NCBI RefSeq assembly: GCF_035645195.1
Contig: NZ_DASQNA010000010.1
Location: 1 to 64,000 of the forward strand
Direction: 5' to 3'
DNA: 64,000 bases
DNA from: Paenibacillus sp.
GTDB lineage: Bacteria; Bacillota; Bacilli; Paenibacillales; YIM-B00363
Numbering within the stretch: position 1 is the stretch's first letter; each line of letters opens with the position of its first letter. The notes below the pieces were generated by a model. The model worked only from the letters and a program-made list of their open reading frames with translations. It searched no databases and had not been told where the DNA came from. The position numbers and the translations under genes were made by a program. Below are positions 35,436-44,240 of this stretch, one piece after another.

Positions 35436-37052
35436 TTACCGCCCGCGCCCCGCGCCCCGCCGGCCCGCGCCGGGGCCCGGCTTGCCGCCGCCCGGTTTGC
35501 CGCCGCCGGCCCGCGAACCCCCGCGGCCCCAATCGGCGCGCCGGTCCGGCTTCGCGGACGTCTTCGCCCGCGGCTTGCCCGCGCCGGGACGCCCCGGCTT
35601 CGCCGGCGCCCCCGGCCTTGCGGCCGCGCCCGGCCGCCGCGGCTCTGGCTTCGCAGCGGCGTCGCCGCCGGCCGCTCGTTCGCGCAGCGAAGCCGGCGCT
35701 TTCGCGCGCGTGCCCGGGCCCGCCTTCACGATCGGCCCCCGGCGCTCGCCCGGCCGTCCGCCTGCCCGCGCACCCGGCCTTCCGCCCGTCCGTGCGCCGC
35801 CCGCCGTACGAGCCGCCGGCCGGCTGCCGACGTAGCCGTACGTCTTCTCGGAGCGCCGCGCGATCCCCTCGTCCTCGTCCTCGTCGTCGCCGTACGGCTC
35901 CGCGTCGAAGCCCGGCATCGCCTCGGCCCCGACGCCGAACTCCTCCATCCGGCGCCGCTCCGGCCGCTGGCCGATGCGCTCCTCGATGCGCGCGAACGCA
36001 CCGCGGTCCTTCGCCGCCAGCAGCGTCACCGCGACGCCGGACTGTCCCGCCCGGCCCGTCCGCCCGATGCGGTGGATGTACGTCTCCGTATCGACCGGGA
36101 CGTCGTAGTTGAACACGTGCGTGACGCCTTCCACGTCAAGTCCGCGCGCCGCCACGTCCGTGGCGACGAGCACCTGCAGCTTCGCATCGCGGAACCGCTT
36201 CATGACGGCCTCCCGCTTCGCCTGCGTCAAATCGCCGTGCAGCTCATCCGACTCGAAGCCGTTCGCCTGCAGCGCCTCGTTCAGCTTCTTCGCCCGAATT
36301 TTCGTCCGGCAGAACACGACCGCGAGGTACGGCCGGTACGTCTCGATCAGCCGGAACAGCGTCGCTTGGCGAGCGCGGTCCGTCGTCTCCACCACGATTT
36401 GGCGGATGTCGTCGAGCGTCACGTTCTGCGTCTTAATCCGGATGTCTACCGGCTTCTTCATGTAGTTCGCCGCCAGCTGCTTCACCGGACCCGGCATCGT
36501 CGCCGAGAACAGCATCGTCTGCCGCTGGGTGGCGCATTGCCGGATGATGTCCTCCACCTCGTTCAAGAAGCCCATCGTCAGCATTTGATCCGCCTCGTCG
36601 AGCACGAGCATCGAGATGTGCCCGAGGTGCAGCGTCTCCCGGCGCAAATGATCAAGCAGCCGCCCCGGCGTCGCCACGACGATATGCGTGTCGCCCTTCA
36701 GCTTATGCATCTGCGCCGCGACGTCCTGCCCGCCGTACACGGCGAGCACGCCGGCGCCGATCGTAGACGCCAGCTTCTTCGCTTCTTCGGTAATTTGGAT
36801 CGCGAGCTCCCGCGTCGGCGTCAAAATGAGCGCCTGCACGGACGAGCGCTTCGGATCGATAATTTCCAAAATCGGCAGCACGAACGCCAGCGTCTTGCCG
36901 GTCCCGGTCTGCGCCTGCACGATCGCGTCGTGCCCCGACAGCAGCGCGGGAATCGCCTGCTCTTGCACCGGCGTCGGCGTCGCGATGCCGCTGCGCTGCA
37001 GCGCCTCCGCGAGCGCGCCGCGCACTCCTAACGCTTCAAAACGATTTGTCAC
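35436..37052 (-). CDS. DEAD-box RNA helicase with Arg/Gly-rich tail
   Basis: 538 residues. GTG at 37052 is chosen because GAGGAAAC lies ahead and the helicase core starts at once ([19 protein letters not shown]). Motifs: Q motif [11 protein letters not shown], Walker [19 protein letters not shown] in [12 protein letters not shown] in LFSATMPG, and [10 protein letters not shown]. The last ~150 residues are low-complexity Gly/Arg/Pro/Ala (many GRPG, RAGG, AKPG), an unstructured RNA-binding tail as in CshA-type helicases. Likely cold or ribosome-assembly helicase; the cold-shock gene lies 1.5 kb to the right. Confidence 0.92.
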   Translation of the reverse strand: MTNRFEALGVRGALAEALQRSGIATPTPVQEQAIPALLSGHDAIVQAQTGTGKTLAFVLPILEIIDPKRSSVQALILTPTRELAIQITEEAKKLASTIGAGVLAVYGGQDVAAQMHKLKGDTHIVVATPGRLLDHLRRETLHLGHISMLVLDEADQMLTMGFLNEVEDIIRQCATQRQTMLFSATMPGPVKQLAANYMKKPVDIRIKTQNVTLDDIRQIVVETTDRARQATLFRLIETYRPYLAVVFCRTKIRAKKLNEALQANGFESDELHGDLTQAKREAVMKRFRDAKLQVLVATDVAARGLDVEGVTHVFNYDVPVDTETYIHRIGRTGRAGQSGVAVTLLAAKDRGAFARIEERIGQRPERRRMEEFGVGAEAMPGFDAEPYGDDEDEDEGIARRSEKTYGYVGSRPAARTAGGARTGGRPGARAGGRPGERRGPIVKAGPGTRAKAPASLRERAAGGDAAAKPEPRRPGAAARPGAPAKPGRPGAGKPRAKTSAKPDRRADWGRGGSRAGGGKPGGGKPGPGAGRRGAGRGR

Positions 37053-37127
37053 GATAGTTTCCTCGATTCCATCCTTAAGGTATACGTTACAGTGTACCCG
37101 AAAACCGGGATACATGAAACATTTCCC

Positions 37128-38459
37128 TTAGACGGTCGCTTCGACTTTGGCGGAGCGCAGCGGGAACGACACCTGCACCTTCGTGCCGACCCCCGGCGAG
37201 CTGACCACTTCGATCTCCCCTTCGAAATGATCGACCAGCTTCTTGACCATGAATAAGCCGATGCCCTGCCCGCCTCGTTCTTCGTTCATCTTCTCGTATT
37301 TCCGGAACAAGCGGGACACTTGCTCGCTTGTCATGCCGACGCCCTCGTCGCGTACGAAGACATGCAGCCGTTGGTTCCGCGCTTCGACCCGGCACTGCAC
37401 GCGGCCGCCTTCATGGCTGTATTTAATCGCGTTGCTGACGAGGTTGGAGATAATTAGCTTAAAGCCGGTCGCGTTCGCGAGCAGCGTTTCTTTCCCGTCG
37501 AGCACCAGCTCGTAAGACAGCTCGATGTTTTGCGTCCGCGCTTTGATCTGCATCATCGCCATTACTTCTTCGAGCAGCATCCTCGGCAAAACGAGCCGCC
37601 GCCGCCACAGCGCCTCCGAGGACAGCATCTCTTCGGTATTAATGATGTGCGAAATTTCGTTGTCGATCAGGTCGACGTAGTCGATAATCGCCTTCAACCG
37701 CTCGCGGTCGCGGGGCGATTCGACGTTGTCGCTGACGAGCCTCGCGTACGCTTTGATCACCGTCAGCGGATTGCGGACCTCGTGCGACACGACATGCACG
37801 AAGTCGAGCTTTTGCTTATATAAATCCATCTCCGACTCCAATTCCGCCTGCGCGGACAACGTCGGAAACGTCGTATCGCGATGAAGCCGATGCCTGTACA
37901 AACTTGAGACGACGAGCGCATCATCAGTCATTAAATATTCATGCGTTTTCAACAGCTCGTTTTGGATCGCCGCCGGCACCCGGTTACCGTCATAGGCGCA
38001 CACCGTCAAATATCCCGCCTCGTTCAGCGCCAGGTCCGCTTTGCATTCGTATTCGCGCAGCCCCTTCAAAACATCCTGCCCGTCTTTCCAATCGACATGA
38101 CCCCATAACCGCAAATCGCTCTGGTTTCGAACGTGGGGCACGACCAAATCGTCCAAGTTTTCAAGAATGCGTTCGAAGTGGAAATCTTCATATGTACGGT
38201 AGAACATATTTCTATCGATCGGGTACAAAAACAGATCCAGCACGCGCGGCGAAATGTCCTTTTCCAAAACGCGCCGAACGCTGTCGCAAATCTCGGGCGT
38301 ATCGATGAAGAGAACGATCTGTTCCAGCTCGATGCCCTTTCGAATGAAGGACGCCGCATTTTGCAAATACATTTCTTGACTAGTGTGGAAATATAGAATA
38401 TGCGATCCCGAAGGGACCGTCAGTTTACTTGTTAGCGAAATGCCTTTTCTTGTGCCCAT
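37128..38459 (-). CDS. MEDS-domain sensor histidine kinase
   Basis: 443 residues from ATG at 38459 (GGGGAG ahead). Residues ~15-190 form a MEDS/DcmR-like domain (GSHILYFHTSQEMYLQNAASFIRKGIELEQIVLFIDT), a RecA-like sensor fold also found near KaiC-like proteins. HisKA follows with the H in HVVSHEVRNPLTVIKAY, then HATPase (SNLVSNAIKYS, DEGVGM, GQGIGLFMVKKLV). No membrane segment; no regulator gene adjacent, so it is an orphan kinase. The signal and partner are unknown; feeding the sporulation phosphorelay is possible. Confidence 0.9.
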   Translation of the reverse strand: MGTRKGISLTSKLTVPSGSHILYFHTSQEMYLQNAASFIRKGIELEQIVLFIDTPEICDSVRRVLEKDISPRVLDLFLYPIDRNMFYRTYEDFHFERILENLDDLVVPHVRNQSDLRLWGHVDWKDGQDVLKGLREYECKADLALNEAGYLTVCAYDGNRVPAAIQNELLKTHEYLMTDDALVVSSLYRHRLHRDTTFPTLSAQAELESEMDLYKQKLDFVHVVSHEVRNPLTVIKAYARLVSDNVESPRDRERLKAIIDYVDLIDNEISHIINTEEMLSSEALWRRRLVLPRMLLEEVMAMMQIKARTQNIELSYELVLDGKETLLANATGFKLIISNLVSNAIKYSHEGGRVQCRVEARNQRLHVFVRDEGVGMTSEQVSRLFRKYEKMNEERGGQGIGLFMVKKLVDHFEGEIEVVSSPGVGTKVQVSFPLRSAKVEATV

Positions 38460-38548
38460 TGCGCTCCCCGCCCCCAAGCTGCTCCATTGTAGAAGGTTTT
38501 GTATAACCATTCTACCGTAATTTGGACAACTTGAATACAGGAAGAAAT

Positions 38549-38580
38549 AAAAAAACGCCCCGACGTTGCCGTCGAGGCGC
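38549..38580 (-). terminator. Terminator of cold-shock gene
   Basis: Arms 38556-38564 and 38571-38579, 6-base loop, seven T on the minus strand. Confidence 0.85.
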
Positions 38581-38590
38581 CCTTCGTTTA

Positions 38591-38791
38591 TTACAGTTTT
38601 ACAACGTTCTCGGCTTGCGGGCCGCGGTTGCCTTGTACGATGTTGAACTCTACGCGCTGGCCTTCGTCCAGGGACTTGTAGCCGTCGCCGACGATTGCGC
38701 TGAAGTGAACGAATACGTCGCTTCCGCCTTCAACCTCAATGAAGCCGTAGCCTTTTTCCGAGTTGAACCATTTAACCGTACCTGTTTGCAT
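38591..38791 (-). CDS. Cold-shock protein (CspA/CspB family)
   Basis: 66 residues from ATG at 38791 with GGAGGT seven bases ahead. The family motifs are RNP1 KGYGFIEV and RNP2 VFVHFSAI, with [10 protein letters not shown] at the N-terminus. An RNA chaperone of one OB fold. A long leader with a large hairpin precedes it. Confidence 0.97.
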   Translation of the reverse strand: MQTGTVKWFNSEKGYGFIEVEGGSDVFVHFSAIVGDGYKSLDEGQRVEFNIVQGNRGPQAENVVKL

Positions 38792-38851
38792 ATAACGTAC
38801 CTCCAAAATGTGTTTTACCCTTAGATCTATTTCCATACAGAAATAAAAAAT

Positions 38852-38904
38852 CACATTCGATAAAAGGGTATCATTGTAGCAAAAATGATCCCTTCCTGAA
38901 TGTG
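38852..38904 (-). promoter_or_regulatory. Large hairpin in the leader/promoter region of the cold-shock gene
   Basis: Outer arms 38852-38858 and 38898-38904 pair perfectly over 7 bp; inner arms 38864-38875 and 38884-38894 pair with one extra base. A possible promoter to its right (TTGCTT, 17 bases, TAAAGT, ending near 38940) would put it in a leader of about 140 nt, as in other csp mRNAs. Alternatively TACAAT within the hairpin (38874-38879) could be a -10 box. Confidence 0.5.
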
Positions 38905-38987
38905 AGTTAAGGTCTCATGTTTGACAGTTCCAACTTTACCATAGTTCCACTGGAAAAGCAACTTCCAAATGATAACGTTTTTTTGAG

Positions 38988-39974
38988 CTAGCCGTTCTCG
39001 AGCCGTTTCATGAAATCCTCCGCCGCGCTGTACCCCTGTTGACGCAAATACCAGTTGTTCGCGGCCGCCTCGACGAGCCCCGCCACGTCCCGGCCCGGCT
39101 GCATATGGATTTCGATGTACGGGATTTTAACGTCCAAGTACTCGGAAAATTTAGGCTCCAATTCCAGCTCGTTGTTGAGGGCGTCGTGCTCCCACTTCTT
39201 GAGCTCGATGTCGAGCACGATCCGCGTCTCCTCTTGAAAGGCGCTTCTGCCGTACAGCCGGGAAACGTTGATGAGGCCGATGCTCCGCAGCGCGAGAAAT
39301 TCCTTCGTCTTCCCGTTGTGCGTGCCCAAAATCGTCTCCGGATTGATCCGCTTCAGCACGACGAGGTCGTCGGCGACGAGACGATGCCCCCGCCGAATGA
39401 GCGTATGCGCCGTTTCGCTCTTGCCGACGCCCGACTTGCCGCGAAGCAAAATGCCGATGCCCGAGACGTTGACGCACACGCCGTGGATGGCGATTTCCTC
39501 CGCCAGCGCCTTCGCCAAGTAGCCGTCGAGCAGCTCCTGGAACTTCGTCGTCGCCGCCGGCGTGCGCAGCAGCGGGATGCCTTCCTCTTCGCAATACTTC
39601 TTCAAATATTTCAGTCCGTCCTGACTGCGCGTCACGATAAAGCAGGGCGGATGGTATTTGACGATGTTTCCGATATGATGATTGCGTTCTTCTTCGGTCA
39701 GCCGGTGCAAATACGTAATTTCCTTGCGCCCGAGCAGCTGCACGTGCGCTTGGGGGAAATAGTCGAAAAATCCGACGAATTCGAGCCCCGGCCGATGGAC
39801 GCGAGACTTCGTGATTTCGCGGTGAAGCTCCGTCGCGCCTGCCAGCACTTCCAAGGAAAACCGATTCACCAGCTCTTGAACCGTAATCGATTTCAGCTTC
39901 GCCAACTCCCTTTGGAACCGATTTCTTCCTTTTTCCAAGGTACGCCGATTCCCGCCGTTCGTCAACACGTTCAC
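38988..39974 (-). CDS. hprK: HPr kinase/phosphorylase, divergent paralogue
   Basis: 328 residues if it starts at GTG 39974 (GAAGG just ahead); a TTG 24 codons in would give the usual HprK N-terminus. The fold is recognised from HRPGLEFVGFFDYFPQ, P-loop GKSGVGKSETAHTLI, HRLVADDLVVLKR, and the C-terminal IPYIEIHMQPGRDVAGLVEAAANNW. HprK phosphorylates Ser46 of HPr or Crh for CcpA-dependent carbon control. It is outside the usual hprK-lgt cluster and the second signature reads LALRSIGLINV rather than LEIRGLGIINV, so it may be a second, altered copy. Confidence 0.8.
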   Translation of the reverse strand: MNVLTNGGNRRTLEKGRNRFQRELAKLKSITVQELVNRFSLEVLAGATELHREITKSRVHRPGLEFVGFFDYFPQAHVQLLGRKEITYLHRLTEEERNHHIGNIVKYHPPCFIVTRSQDGLKYLKKYCEEEGIPLLRTPAATTKFQELLDGYLAKALAEEIAIHGVCVNVSGIGILLRGKSGVGKSETAHTLIRRGHRLVADDLVVLKRINPETILGTHNGKTKEFLALRSIGLINVSRLYGRSAFQEETRIVLDIELKKWEHDALNNELELEPKFSEYLDVKIPYIEIHMQPGRDVAGLVEAAANNWYLRQQGYSAAEDFMKRLENG

Positions 39975-40002
39975 AGAACCTTCGACATTGCCTCGGCCGC
40001 GG

Positions 40003-40689
40003 TTACGATTCCGGCGCCTTCATGGCGCGCGCGGCGTATAGGATCGGCGTCGACAGAAGCGTTACCGCGAGCTTGATCAAATAAGTCGTCAGCGCGATCT
40101 GCACCCACACGTCGAACGGGTAGCCTTCCTCTCCGAGGAAGGCGATCGAGCAAAACACGATCGTGTCGAGCAGCTGGCTGACCGCCGTGCTGCCGTTGTT
40201 GCGGATCCACAGCTGACCGGGCTTCGGGAACGCCTTCTTCAGCAGCGAGAAAATTTTCACGTCCAAGTACTGGCTGACCAGGTATGCAGTCACGCTGCCG
40301 AGCGCCAGACGCGGCAGCAGCCCGAACACCGTTTCGAGCGACGACTGGGCGAAATCGGCCTCCGCAGGCTCGAAGCGGAGCGCCATCTGCATCATGACCG
40401 TCGAAGCGAGCAGGGCGAAAAAGCCGGTCCACACCGCTCTTTTCGCGGCTTTCTCGCCATATTTTTCGTTCAGCAAATCCGTCGCGAGAAAAATCGTTCC
40501 GTAAATCGTGTTGCCGAGCGTCATAATGAGCCCGGCCAGCTCGATCATCTTGACGACCTGCACGTTCGCGAGCACCGTCGCGAGCGCGACCCAGGCGTAT
40601 AGACCGGTTCGGCCGAACAACCGGTAACATAGCAGAAACAGGCCGAAATTGACCGCGGCGAACGCCGCTCCCCACAGCAGGTTGAACAT
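40003..40689 (-). CDS. yhhQ: Queuosine precursor transporter (YhhQ/VUT family)
   Basis: 228 residues with six or so hydrophobic segments and family motifs: TLGNTIYGTIFLATDLLNEKYG, LGSVTAYLVSQYLDVKIF and NNGSTAVSQLLDTIVF. YhhQ proteins import preQ0/preQ1 or related deazapurines for queuosine in tRNA. The gene lies directly behind a preQ1-I type riboswitch, which supports the assignment. Confidence 0.93.
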   Translation of the reverse strand: MFNLLWGAAFAAVNFGLFLLCYRLFGRTGLYAWVALATVLANVQVVKMIELAGLIMTLGNTIYGTIFLATDLLNEKYGEKAAKRAVWTGFFALLASTVMMQMALRFEPAEADFAQSSLETVFGLLPRLALGSVTAYLVSQYLDVKIFSLLKKAFPKPGQLWIRNNGSTAVSQLLDTIVFCSIAFLGEEGYPFDVWVQIALTTYLIKLAVTLLSTPILYAARAMKAPES

Positions 40690-40701
40690 CCTCCGTCATC
40701 C

Positions 40702-40739
40702 TCCCTAGTTTTGGTTACGCGGGATGGTTGCGAACCGCG
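40702..40739 (-). promoter_or_regulatory. preQ1-I riboswitch upstream of yhhQ
   Basis: On the minus strand CGCGG (40735-40739), loop TTCGCAACCAT, CCGCG, then an A-rich tail containing AAAACTAGG. This matches the class I layout: P1 stem, GGTTC start of the loop, and the ACTA tail that docks in the groove and forms the pseudoknot. The tail runs into GGGAGG (the ribosome site), so ligand binding should hide it and stop translation. The sequence TATAAT at 40761-40766 could be the -10 box. Confidence 0.8.
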
Positions 40740-40793
40740 GCGCCCGTCGGGCGCAGGTTCATTATAACGGAGGCGCGCGGCAGGGCGCCAGCG

Positions 40794-42086
40794 TTAGGTT
40801 TGAAGCGGCAGCCGGACGGTGAACGTCGTGCCGCGGCCGAGCTCGCTCTCGACGCGGACGGCGCCCTCCATTTCTTCCACCATGCGGTAGACGACCATCA
40901 AGCCGAGGCCGGTGCCCCGCGTCTTATTCGAATAGAACGCTTTGCCCAGCTTGTCTATCGTCTCCCTTTTCATGCCGCCCCCGGTATCGACGATGTCGAT
41001 GCACGCCGCGCCGTCCTCGCGGCGAAGGCGGACGGAAACCGTCTTCTCGTCTTTCGCTTGCGCGGCCGCCTCGATGCCGTTCTTCACGATGTTGACGAGC
41101 ACCTGGCTCAACTTCCCGGCGTCGCCGCGGACGACTAACGTCCGGTCGAGCTCGCCTGCGGCGAGCGTCACGTTATGCAGGATGGCATAGGACGACATCG
41201 TCAGCATGGCCGCCTTGATCGAGTCGGCGACGAGGACGGTTTCCGGCTGGCTCGGCTCCGGCCGGGCCAACGTCAAATAATCGTGGATGATCCGGTCCGC
41301 GCGATCAATCTCTTCCACCGCGATGCGGAGATACTCGTCCCGCTTATCGGGGGCGACGGCTTCGCCGCCCAACAGCTGAAGGAACCCTTTCACCGCCGTG
41401 AGCGGATTGCGCACCTCGTGCGCGATCGCCGCCGACAGCTGCCCGATCATGCCGATGCGCTCGGCGCCGATGACGACTTGCTCCAAGCGAAGCTTCTCTT
41501 GGAAACTCTCGATCACGAAGACGGCCAGGAACATCGTGATGCAGCGCAGCAAAGGAATGAGCAAGAAATAGAAATAGAAATGTTCCGTCAGCGTCGACAG
41601 AGGGTAAATCGATAAATGCAGCGCTATGCCGATAACGAATAAGAGCAGCAAGAATCCAACGGCGATCGAGATCCTGCGGGCGTACGAGCCCGCGCGGTAT
41701 CGGCCGGTCAGCAGCCAGGCGAGCGCCGCCCCCGCGATCGTCACGCCGACGCCCGGGAGCACGGAGCCGCCGATGATCAACCGGTACGCGAGGGACACGC
41801 CCGCCGCGACGAGGCCCGGGATCGGGCCGCCGTAAAAGAAAGCGAGCGCGAGCGGAACGTGCCGGAAGTCGAAAATATGCCCCTCCATAATGTCGACCAC
41901 GGGGAACGACATGCAAAGCACGATCGATACGCTGTACAGCGCCGCGATTTTCGCCGTTTGAAAGCCGGGAATCCCCCGTTTGTAGTTGTGCACGAACGGC
42001 TGTTGATAGAGCAGGATCGGGACGACGACGAATTGGATCTGCAACAACAACTGTGTGACGGCATCGTTGCCCATACGTTCACTCAT
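40794..42086 (-). CDS. KinB-like membrane sensor histidine kinase (5TM-LYT type)
   Basis: 430 residues. About six hydrophobic segments occupy residues 10-200, with HVPLALAFFYGGPIPGLVAAG, the 5TMR-LYT pattern. HisKA (H in AAIAHEVRNPLTAVKGFLQLL) and HATPase (NIVKNGIEAA, DTGGGM, GTGLGLMVV) follow. This is the architecture of KinB-type kinases feeding Spo0F and Spo0A. No cognate regulator gene is adjacent. The start at 42086 has a poor ribosome site; an ATG at 42074 is possible. Confidence 0.88.
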   Translation of the reverse strand: MSERMGNDAVTQLLLQIQFVVVPILLYQQPFVHNYKRGIPGFQTAKIAALYSVSIVLCMSFPVVDIMEGHIFDFRHVPLALAFFYGGPIPGLVAAGVSLAYRLIIGGSVLPGVGVTIAGAALAWLLTGRYRAGSYARRISIAVGFLLLLFVIGIALHLSIYPLSTLTEHFYFYFLLIPLLRCITMFLAVFVIESFQEKLRLEQVVIGAERIGMIGQLSAAIAHEVRNPLTAVKGFLQLLGGEAVAPDKRDEYLRIAVEEIDRADRIIHDYLTLARPEPSQPETVLVADSIKAAMLTMSSYAILHNVTLAAGELDRTLVVRGDAGKLSQVLVNIVKNGIEAAAQAKDEKTVSVRLRREDGAACIDIVDTGGGMKRETIDKLGKAFYSNKTRGTGLGLMVVYRMVEEMEGAVRVESELGRGTTFTVRLPLQT

Positions 42087-42155
42087 TTCTATGTGGCGGA
42101 TTCACTATAAAAAGTTACATTTACTATAACGCAATCTATGAAACGTTAACAACGA

Positions 42156-43112
42156 TCACCGTCCGTCCTGTTCGTACATGCGCGCCACCCGCTCGGACGC
42201 TTCCCGCAGGCTGCGGCGCAGCTCAAGCGGCTCGACGACGCGGGCGTCCGGCCCGTATCCGAGGAAGAACGACGTCGCCCAAGGAAGATAGGAAGGCGGT
42301 ATTGCGCGGTGCGCCTCGCCGCTCCCGTCCGGTCGCTCCATCAGCCCCTCCGACAGCCACGGATCTGCGGACGCGCGGCGCATGCCGGCTCGCGTCAGCT
42401 CGACGACGAGCGTCAGAGGTTGTCCGTCGTCCGGCTCGAAGGACGGACCCTCGAACGGCTCGGCGTCTTCCTCCCGCTCCGGCGGTTCGCCGCCTGCAGG
42501 AGACAGCGACAGCACCCGGTCTGCCCGAAACACGCGCCGCCCGCCGCTCCGATCACAGTACGCCTGCACGTACCATAACCCGTTCATCGCGTACACGCCG
42601 TCCGGCCGGATGCGGCGGACGGTCCGTTCGACGGCGCCGTCGTATTCGATCTCGACGACCGCCCGGTCGAGCGCCGCCTCGAGCAGCCCGCGAAGATGCG
42701 GCGCTTTGACTTCCCTGGGGGGCACCCAGAACGTCAGCCTCCGCTTCAGCCGGTCGATGCGCCGCCGCACGTCGCCCGGAAGGCGGGCGTAAAATTTCCG
42801 CAAGGCGGACGCCGTCTCCGCCTCGAACGGCAGCTCCGAGTAGCGCTGCAGCGATTGCCCGGCGAAGAAGAGCGCCGTCGCTTCGCTATCCGTGAAGTGG
42901 ATCGGCGGAAGCATTTTATCGTTCAGCACGCGGTACCCGCCTGCCGCTCCGACCTCCGAGTAGAGCGGTACGCCGAGCTCCTCCAGCTCCCCCAGATCGC
43001 GCATGATCGTCCTGCGGGAGACGCCGAGCTCTTCCGACAGCTCGCGAATCGTGAAGCGGCGCTTTTCGTTCACGATCAACATGAGCTGAATCAATCGCTG
43101 CGCTTTGTGCAT
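42156..43112 (-). CDS. YafY-type HTH-WYL transcriptional regulator
   Basis: 318 residues. A DeoR/HTH_11 winged helix (RLIQLMLIVNEKRRFTIRELSEELGVSRRTIMRDLGELEELGV) is followed by a WYL domain (YAMNGLWYVQAYCDRSGGRRVFRADRVLSL). WYL domains bind ligands such as oligonucleotides or small metabolites. AGGAGG precedes the ATG. It is divergent from the monooxygenase-like gene at 43227, its most likely target. Confidence 0.9.
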   Translation of the reverse strand: MHKAQRLIQLMLIVNEKRRFTIRELSEELGVSRRTIMRDLGELEELGVPLYSEVGAAGGYRVLNDKMLPPIHFTDSEATALFFAGQSLQRYSELPFEAETASALRKFYARLPGDVRRRIDRLKRRLTFWVPPREVKAPHLRGLLEAALDRAVVEIEYDGAVERTVRRIRPDGVYAMNGLWYVQAYCDRSGGRRVFRADRVLSLSPAGGEPPEREEDAEPFEGPSFEPDDGQPLTLVVELTRAGMRRASADPWLSEGLMERPDGSGEAHRAIPPSYLPWATSFFLGYGPDARVVEPLELRRSLREASERVARMYEQDGR

Positions 43113-43226
43113 GGCGAGACCTCCTTTTTTTCATGATGCGCGATAATCATGACACAATCTGGCACTATTATGCCGTAACGTTGGCGGTGAATACCATTTC
43201 GATTTCGCAAAGGAGCGATGCACGCT

Positions 43227-43868
43227 ATGTCGACAACGAAAGCCGTATCCCCGATCCTCCTCGAGCTTTGCCAATTCCGCCCCCATCCGGACCTGCCCGA
43301 CGCCGAATTCCGCAGCGCGCTGCGCACATCCCGAACGTTCCTCGAGAACTGCCCCGGTTTCGCCGGAAGAACGCTGCTGTATTCGCCGTCGTCCATGCTG
43401 TGGACGGACGCCGTCCGGTGGACTTCGCCTGCCCTCGCGCAGGAAGCGTTCGTCCGAATGGCGGAAATTCCCGACCTGCGCCCGCTGACCGAGCAGCTCG
43501 TCGACGTGACGATGCAGCACGTGCCGCGCGTCGACGAGCTGACGATCGGCGCGTCGCCGGCTCCGCAGGACGGGTGCGTGTACGAGGTGCTGACGTATCG
43601 GCTGAAGCCCGGCGTCTCGGCCGGCGAATATCGCGCGGCGATGGCCGCGTTCGGCGAGGCGGTCGCCCCGCTGGACGGCTTCGTCGGGCGGGAAGCGTTC
43701 TACGGCGAAGAGAGCGGCCTCTGGGTGGAGCTGATCCGGTATGCGGACCAAGCGGCGGCCCTCCGGCTCGGCCCGATCGTCATGGAGCTGCCCGCGGCAG
43801 GACGGCTGTTCGACGCTATCGATCAAGACAGCGTCGGCATCCATTTCGGCTCGGAAGCTTCGCTATGA
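43227..43868 (+). CDS. Duplicated ABM-type (dimeric alpha/beta barrel) protein
   Basis: 213 residues from ATG at 43227 (a second ATG at 43218 is two bases from AGGAG, less likely). Two ABM-like halves: PILLELCQFRPHPDLPDAEF with FRSALRTSRTFLENCPGFAGRTLLY, and YEVLTYRLKPGVSAGEYR with AMAAFGEAVAPLDGFVGREAFY. Each resembles antibiotic-biosynthesis monooxygenase or NIPSNAP folds. The duplication makes a pseudo-dimer. Activity unknown; likely controlled by the divergent WYL regulator. Confidence 0.75.
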   Translation: MSTTKAVSPILLELCQFRPHPDLPDAEFRSALRTSRTFLENCPGFAGRTLLYSPSSMLWTDAVRWTSPALAQEAFVRMAEIPDLRPLTEQLVDVTMQHVPRVDELTIGASPAPQDGCVYEVLTYRLKPGVSAGEYRAAMAAFGEAVAPLDGFVGREAFYGEESGLWVELIRYADQAAALRLGPIVMELPAAGRLFDAIDQDSVGIHFGSEASL

Positions 43869-43874
43869 ACGCAG

Positions 43875-43906
43875 CGCGGCCCGGCGAATCACTTCGCCGG
43901 GCCGCG
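43875..43906. terminator. Bidirectional terminator
   Basis: 13-14 bp GC-rich perfect stem (43875-43887 with 43893-43906, short loop) between convergent gene ends at 43868 and 43913. T tracts are short on both sides. Confidence 0.7.
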
Positions 43907-43912
43907 TTCCGT

Positions 43913-44167
43913 TCATACCGGAGATTCTTCGTCGCCGTGCATTTCCTTCACGGCCTGCAGTTTGCCGAGCTCGAACAGACCGATCACCTCGGTGTACAGC
44001 ATGTCCGTCCAGCCGGAGGTGACGAGACCGTCCTTCGTCCGGGCAACGTACGCCACAGACTCGATGCCTTCCTCTTCGATCGCGGACTGCAAATTTTCGA
44101 CGAGGAACGTCGGGGTCACCGTCGTTTCCCCGCCGGCTTCCGCCGACGGTTCCTTTTTCTCGCTCAT
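43913..44167 (-). CDS. Small hypothetical protein
   Basis: 84 residues from ATG at 44167, GGAGG six bases ahead. Acidic N-terminus (MSEKKEPSAEAGGE), then VTPTFLVENLQSAIEEEGIESVAYVARTKDG, which might be a small PilZ-like or regulatory strand-helix fold, but I do not recognise it. Soluble. Confidence 0.7.
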   Translation of the reverse strand: MSEKKEPSAEAGGETTVTPTFLVENLQSAIEEEGIESVAYVARTKDGLVTSGWTDMLYTEVIGLFELGKLQAVKEMHGDEESPV

Positions 44168-44240
44168 GTTCCGCCTCCTTCCTGCTTTGCCCATAGGTAT
44201 TATGGTTGGACGAAGGCGGCCTTATACCGCGCGGCCCCGA

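Noticed and set aside
35168-37031. Long plus-strand frames opposite the helicase
   Set aside because: Products are Arg/Pro/Ala low complexity caused by the Gly/Arg-rich helicase tail read backwards.
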